Below, in pieces: positions 60,099 to 64,000 of a DNA stretch of 64,000 nucleotides. The notes below the pieces were generated by a model. It had not been told where the DNA came from, made no database searches, and saw nothing but the letters and a program-made list of their open reading frames with translations. Source of the stretch: Dechloromonas denitrificans. GTDB taxonomy: Bacteria > Pseudomonadota > Gammaproteobacteria > Burkholderiales > Rhodocyclaceae. Position numbers and translations under genes: made by a program. The stretch covers positions 164,705 through 228,704 of the forward strand of contig NZ_LODL01000010.1 in assembly GCF_001551835.1 (NCBI RefSeq), read 5' to 3'. How positions within the stretch are numbered: position 1 is the first letter of the stretch; the number at the start of each line of letters is the position of its first letter.

Positions 60099-60668
60099 CT
60101 AGGCAAGATCGGCGACCTCGGCATGGCGCGGGCAACTCGTCAGGTGATCGTTGACCATGCCGGCGGCCTGCATGAAGGCATAGCAGATCGTCGAGCCGAC
60201 GAACTTGAAGCCGGCTTGGCCAAGGGCCTTGCTCATAGCGTTGGAGGCCGCGGTCTTGGCCGGCACCTCGGCCAGCGTCGTCCATTGATTCTGGCGCGGG
60301 GTGGCGCCGACGAATTGCCAGAGGAAATCGCTGAACGACTTGCCGTCGGCGGTCAGCGCCAGGAACGAGCGGGCATTCTGGATGGTCGCCGCGACCTTGG
60401 CGCGATTGCGGATAATTCCCGGATCGGCCAGCAAGGCGGCAACTTTCTCATCGCCATAGCGGGCAATCACGGCCGGCTCGAAACCGTCGAACAGACGCCG
60501 GTAGTTTTCCCGTTTCTTGAGCACCGTCGCCCACGACAAACCGGCCTGCGCGCCTTCGAGGATCAGCAGTTCGAACAGGGCACGGTCATCGCGCAGCGGC
60601 ACGCCCCATTCGGTATCGTGGTACGTGCGGTACAGGTCAAAACCTGTGCACCAGGGACAGGGTTCCAT
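60099..60668 (-). CDS. tag: DNA-3-methyladenine glycosylase I
   Basis: 189 residues. N-terminal zinc ligands in MEPCPWC and YHDTEWGVPL; LFELLILEGAQAGLSWATVLKKRE and FVGSTICYAFMQAAGMVNDHL with NDHLTSCPRH are diagnostic of Tag, which removes 3-methyladenine from alkylated DNA. Start at 60668 matches the usual Tag N-terminus; ATGs at 60689 and 60674 would add only a few residues. Confidence 0.95.
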   Translation of the reverse strand: MEPCPWCTGFDLYRTYHDTEWGVPLRDDRALFELLILEGAQAGLSWATVLKKRENYRRLFDGFEPAVIARYGDEKVAALLADPGIIRNRAKVAATIQNARSFLALTADGKSFSDFLWQFVGATPRQNQWTTLAEVPAKTAASNAMSKALGQAGFKFVGSTICYAFMQAAGMVNDHLTSCPRHAEVADLA

Positions 60669-60693
60669 CGGCATCGACTCGGCAGGCAAAAGC

Positions 60694-61875
60694 CTAGTCT
60701 ACCGATTTGAAGCCGGGCGGCTCATCGTCGTTTGCATTTTCTTCGACCGCCCCGTCCTCCGCCGTTTCCGGCTGGGGGTCCGGCTCGTCCGTCAATGGCG
60801 CTTGTTCCAGCAGGCCGGGCAGTTCGATCGGCTGGCCAAAGGTGCGCGGGCAGCATTTCTCGATCTGGTCGGACAGGTAGTCGATGCCCGCCGTCACGCG
60901 GCTGACCGGGTCTTCCATCAGGCTGTGCCAGATGTCTTCCACCCCGGCCGTCAGATTTTCGCGGAGCAGCGCCTCGGTGGGGCCGCGTGCGCTTTCGTGC
61001 AACATGATGCCGACACTGGCGGCGCCGAGGGTAATCACCGAACCGGCGATGCCGCCGATCAGCGCCGAAATGGCACTCGCCCCGCCACTGATCGCCAGGC
61101 GTTCCAGCAACTTTTCGCTGACCCGCCGTGCGACCGGCGATATCCGCGTGGTCGACAGCCCGGCTCCCGCCTCGATGGCAGCCTGGTGCCCCTGTTCGAG
61201 CAAGGCGGCATAGGCCGGCAGGCTGTCGAGTTTGCCGGCATGAAGCAGTTGGTAGAGGGAGGCATTGTGGGTTGCCGGTGGCGTCAGCTCGATGGCCGGA
61301 ATCGCCTTGAGCCGCCGGTCGAACTGCTCGGGCGGCAGGTCGTAAAGCAGGGCGATCGGTTGCAAAGCCGACCGCAAGCTCTGGACATAGTATTGGGTCG
61401 CCTGCGCCCTGACCGCCTCGGGATCGACCTCTGCGGCCACCGGCGCCAGCACACGATCACGGAACTCGACCTGCAGGTAGGTCGCCAGCCGGTTGACGAC
61501 CGCCTCCTTCTCCTCACTGGCGCTCAGCTTGTACCAGGCGATCCGGGCCGACAGCCATTGCTGGGTCCAGTAACCGGAAAACCAGGGAATGAAATCCGCC
61601 TCGACCCGACTGGCGACCAGTTGCCGCCAACGCTCCATCTCGACGCGGGCAAAGTGCCGGGCCGGCCCGGCGGCGGCCAGCGAAGCGGCGCCGATGTCGC
61701 TATCGACTTGCAGCCAGGTTGTTTCGGAAATCTCGACGACCGGCGTCGGTTCCGGCACGACCGGTTCGGGAACGCGCTCCGGCGTGGCGCACCCAACCAG
61801 CGCGAGCAGCAGGGCGACGGAAATGCGCCCGACGGCCAGGGCGGTCGTAAATGAGGGTTTGGTAAGCAGTTTCAT
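60694..61875 (-). CDS. Lipoprotein of unknown function
   Basis: 393 residues: signal with lipobox LLALVGC, a Pro/Glu linker (PEPVVPEPTPVVE), a long helical domain with WIPWFSGYWTQQW-like core (FIPWFSGYWTQQWLSARIAWY), a Gly/Ala-rich hydrophobic segment (about 270-305, SALIGGIAGSVITLGAASVG) and an acidic tail. Start at 61875 begins the signal peptide; the frame opens at 61911. No family recognised. Confidence 0.65.
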   Translation of the reverse strand: MKLLTKPSFTTALAVGRISVALLLALVGCATPERVPEPVVPEPTPVVEISETTWLQVDSDIGAASLAAAGPARHFARVEMERWRQLVASRVEADFIPWFSGYWTQQWLSARIAWYKLSASEEKEAVVNRLATYLQVEFRDRVLAPVAAEVDPEAVRAQATQYYVQSLRSALQPIALLYDLPPEQFDRRLKAIPAIELTPPATHNASLYQLLHAGKLDSLPAYAALLEQGHQAAIEAGAGLSTTRISPVARRVSEKLLERLAISGGASAISALIGGIAGSVITLGAASVGIMLHESARGPTEALLRENLTAGVEDIWHSLMEDPVSRVTAGIDYLSDQIEKCCPRTFGQPIELPGLLEQAPLTDEPDPQPETAEDGAVEENANDDEPPGFKSVD

Positions 61876-62137
61876 GCCGATCGAGGCAGCCTCCAGAAAT
61901 GGCAGCTTCACTGTTCATGCTAGTCGACAGGCCGCCAAAGCCCCAGCCAACATCGGTATATCGAAATAACCTGAAATTCTTTGTCGACCGCAGGAATGCC
62001 CGGCAGAATGGCCCCACTTCGCCGGATTTAATCGATAACTTGCCAGGGCGGATGACAAATACTGGCTAAAGCGTCGCTCGCTCCACCCTCCCCGGGAGCC
62101 GGCCTCGCCGGATACACCGGGGAGCAAGGAGTTACCA

Positions 62138-62320
62138 ATGGTTCTGACCCTCGAATTGCCGATCCGCCCGGCTGTCATCGACCTGTTCGCCAGCTACGAA
62201 GACCGCTTCGGCGCCCTGCCCGGCTGGCTCGACGAAATCCCGCCCGGCGATGCCCGTTACCTGCTGCGCCAAGCCTTGCGCCGTGGGGCGCCGCTGGTGC
62301 CGGCCGATTACCTGTCTTGA
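62138..62320 (+). CDS. Small protein of unknown function
   Basis: 60 residues (MVLTLELPIRPAVIDLFASY...), with AAGGAG upstream. Contains FGALPGWLDEIPPGDARYLLRQALRRG. Compact, no membrane segment, no family recognised. Confidence 0.6.
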   Translation: MVLTLELPIRPAVIDLFASYEDRFGALPGWLDEIPPGDARYLLRQALRRGAPLVPADYLS

Positions 62321-62418
62321 TCGAAACTCGGTCGCCGTCAGGACTATGAGTCTGCGACTGCATCTGCCAAACTGATCGGGCAGACGATTCAATCGCCATC
62401 CCCCGTCAAGGAGACAGC

Positions 62419-63540
62419 ATGCGTATCGGCGTTCCCAAGGAAATCAAGAATCACGAATACCGCGTCGGCCTGACGCCGGCCTCGGTCCGTGAAGCGGTGG
62501 CGCATGGCCACGAAGCCTTCGTCGAGCGCGCCGCCGGCACGGCCATCGGCCTGACCGATGAACAATACCGGGCGGCCGGCGCCACGCTGCTCGACACGGC
62601 CGACGAGGTCTTCGCGCGGGCCGAACTGATCGTCAAGGTCAAGGAGCCGCAGCCCGAAGAATGCCGCCGCCTGCGCCCCGACCAGGTGCTGTTCACCTAC
62701 TTGCACCTGGCGCCGGATCGTCCGCAGACCGAGGCCCTGCTCGCCGCCGGCGTTACCGCCATTGCCTATGAAACGGTGACCGATGCCCACGGCGGCCTGC
62801 CGCTGCTGGCGCCGATGAGCGAAGTCGCCGGCCGCATGGCGGTGCAGGCCGGGGCCGCCCACCTGGAGAAATCGAAAGGTGGCGCCGGCGTGCTGCTCGG
62901 CGGTGTTCCCGGCGTCGCCCCGGGCAAGGTCGCCATCCTCGGCGGCGGTGTCGTTGGTTATAACGCGGCACTGATCGCTGTCGGCCTGGGGGCCGAGGTC
63001 ACGGCGGTCGACCGCTCGCTCGACCGGCTGCGCTGGCTGGACAGCCAGTTCGGCAACCGGATCCGGACGCTCTACGCCAACCGCGCGAACATCGAAGCCA
63101 GTGCCTTCGACGCCGACCTGGTGATTGGCGCCGTACTGGTCCCCGGTGCCGCGACGCCGCACCTGCTGGGCCGCCAGGATCTCGCCCAGCTGCGGCCGGG
63201 CAGCGTGCTGGTCGACGTCGCCATCGACCAGGGCGGCTGCTTCGCAACCAGCCAGCCGACCACGCATACCGATCCGACCTATGTCGTCGACGGCATCGTG
63301 CATTACTGCGTCGCCAACATGCCGGGCGCCGTCGCCCGCACCTCGACCTTCGCCCTCAACAACGCCACCCTGCCCTTCGTGCTCGCCCTGGCCGGCAAGG
63401 GCTGGCGCCAGGCTTTGCAGGACGATCCGCAACTGCGCAACGGCCTCAACACCCACGCCGGCCAACTGACCTGCCAGGCGGTGGCGACGGCCCTCGGCCT
63501 GGCCTGGACCGATCCGGCGCAACTGATCGGGCTGCCCTGA
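62419..63540 (+). CDS. ald: Alanine dehydrogenase
   Basis: 373 residues. Pyruvate/substrate loop [14 protein letters not shown] with [13 protein letters not shown]-binding [21 protein letters not shown], and C-terminal [21 protein letters not shown] are those of L-alanine dehydrogenase, interconverting alanine and pyruvate plus ammonia with NADH. Catalytic Lys in LIVKVKEP and His in YLHLAPD are present. GGAGA precedes the ATG. Confidence 0.95.
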   Translation: MRIGVPKEIKNHEYRVGLTPASVREAVAHGHEAFVERAAGTAIGLTDEQYRAAGATLLDTADEVFARAELIVKVKEPQPEECRRLRPDQVLFTYLHLAPDRPQTEALLAAGVTAIAYETVTDAHGGLPLLAPMSEVAGRMAVQAGAAHLEKSKGGAGVLLGGVPGVAPGKVAILGGGVVGYNAALIAVGLGAEVTAVDRSLDRLRWLDSQFGNRIRTLYANRANIEASAFDADLVIGAVLVPGAATPHLLGRQDLAQLRPGSVLVDVAIDQGGCFATSQPTTHTDPTYVVDGIVHYCVANMPGAVARTSTFALNNATLPFVLALAGKGWRQALQDDPQLRNGLNTHAGQLTCQAVATALGLAWTDPAQLIGLP

Positions 63541-63561
63541 GCGGCTACCGGCGCCAGCGCC

Positions 63562-64000
63562 TTATTCCGGCCGCTCGAGGTCCGGAAAAAGCACATCGGT
63601 AAAACCGAAATGAGTGAAGTCGCGAATTCGCGATGGGTAGAGCCGACCGATCAGATGGTCGCATTCATGCTGCACGACGCGGGCGTGAAAGCCATCGACC
63701 GTCCGGTCGATGGGCTGTCCCGCCGCATCGAACCCCTGATAACGAACCCGGGCCGGCCGTGGCACTTGGCCCCGCAAGCCGGGTACGGAAAGGCAGCCCT
63801 CCCAGTCCGTCGCTTCGTCGTCGCCGATCGGCGTGATCACTGGGTTGATCAGGATGGTCATCGGCACCGCTTCGGCATCTGGATAGCGCTCGCTTTCCTC
63901 AAAACCGAAGATCACCACCTGTAGCCCGACCCCGATCTGGGGCGCGGCCAGGCCCACGCCGCCCGCGGCGTGCATGGTATCGAACATGTCCTCGATCAGC
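63562..64000 (-). CDS. def: Peptide deformylase, 5' part outside window
   Basis: The frame runs off the right edge; about 145 C-terminal residues are visible. Motif 1 [10 protein letters not shown], motif 2 EGCLSVPG and motif 3 QHECDHLIG (metal ligands Cys, His, His and catalytic Glu) are intact. Removes the formyl group from nascent proteins. The C-terminus ([11 protein letters not shown]) is extended compared with E. coli Def. Being near tag and ald rather than fmt suggests a second, accessory deformylase. Confidence 0.93.
   Translation of the reverse strand, partial: LIEDMFDTMHAAGGVGLAAPQIGVGLQVVIFGFEESERYPDAEAVPMTILINPVITPIGDDEATDWEGCLSVPGLRGQVPRPARVRYQGFDAAGQPIDRTVDGFHARVVQHECDHLIGRLYPSRIRDFTHFGFTDVLFPDLERPE

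Noticed and set aside
1-64000. CRISPR arrays, tRNA and rRNA genes
   Set aside because: No repeat-spacer pattern, cloverleaf or rRNA-like sequence was seen on either strand by reading.

Overview
The window looks like the chromosome of a GC-rich betaproteobacterium, probably a Rhodocyclaceae (Dechloromonas/Azonexus-like) member. That placement is inferred from the gene families present (CysB-type regulator, phasin, TPR-type pilus/T2SS secretin, czc cluster); there is no rRNA gene here to confirm it.

Left part (1-25,959): a compact prophage, read mostly on the minus strand. It has a divergent YdaS/Cro-like repressor, a chain of overlapping early genes, an HUH replication endonuclease of the P2 GpA type, an unassigned protein, a small holin-like membrane protein, a GH24 lysozyme, a small membrane protein, a collagen-repeat/tail-collar protein and a partial gene running off the left edge. 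No integrase is visible. The right boundary carries a dif-like site with a perfect betaproteobacterial-type XerC arm, so the element may have integrated through host XerCD.

Inside this prophage sits a complete 20.5 kb Tn3-family transposon (1,710-22,202) with about 37-bp inverted ends and a perfect 5-bp target duplication (CTCAT). It split the holin-like gene just ahead of the lysozyme. Its recombination module is tnpA plus a tyrosine recombinase at the left end and a KfrA-like coiled-coil protein next to palindromic DNA at the right end. Its cargo is zinc/cadmium/cobalt/lead resistance: cadR, a YnfA-like protein, a cadA P-type ATPase, czcRS, czcICBA, czcD and several small metal-binding or membrane proteins. 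The cadR stop overlaps the recombinase start.

Right of the prophage (26-38 kb): an FtsK-type translocase without membrane segments, then the sulfate uptake operon sbp-cysTWA-cysB, a choice-of-anchor I secreted protein divergent from a phoA-type alkaline phosphatase, a His-rich secreted protein and a phasin.

38.8-48.5 kb: a type II secretion/MSHA-like machine with secretin, three minor pseudopilins, GspG, GspF, GspE and PilM/N/O/P-like inner-membrane proteins, interrupted by an opposite-strand lytic transglycosylase.

48.7-64 kb: an AhpD-like protein beside a frameshifted MocR regulator, small lipoproteins, a shortened KdpD-like kinase with KdpE-like regulator but no kdpFABC nearby, ferredoxin-NADP reductase, a Cache-PAS-GGDEF diguanylate cyclase, hypothetical proteins, 3-methyladenine glycosylase I, alanine dehydrogenase and a partial peptide deformylase.
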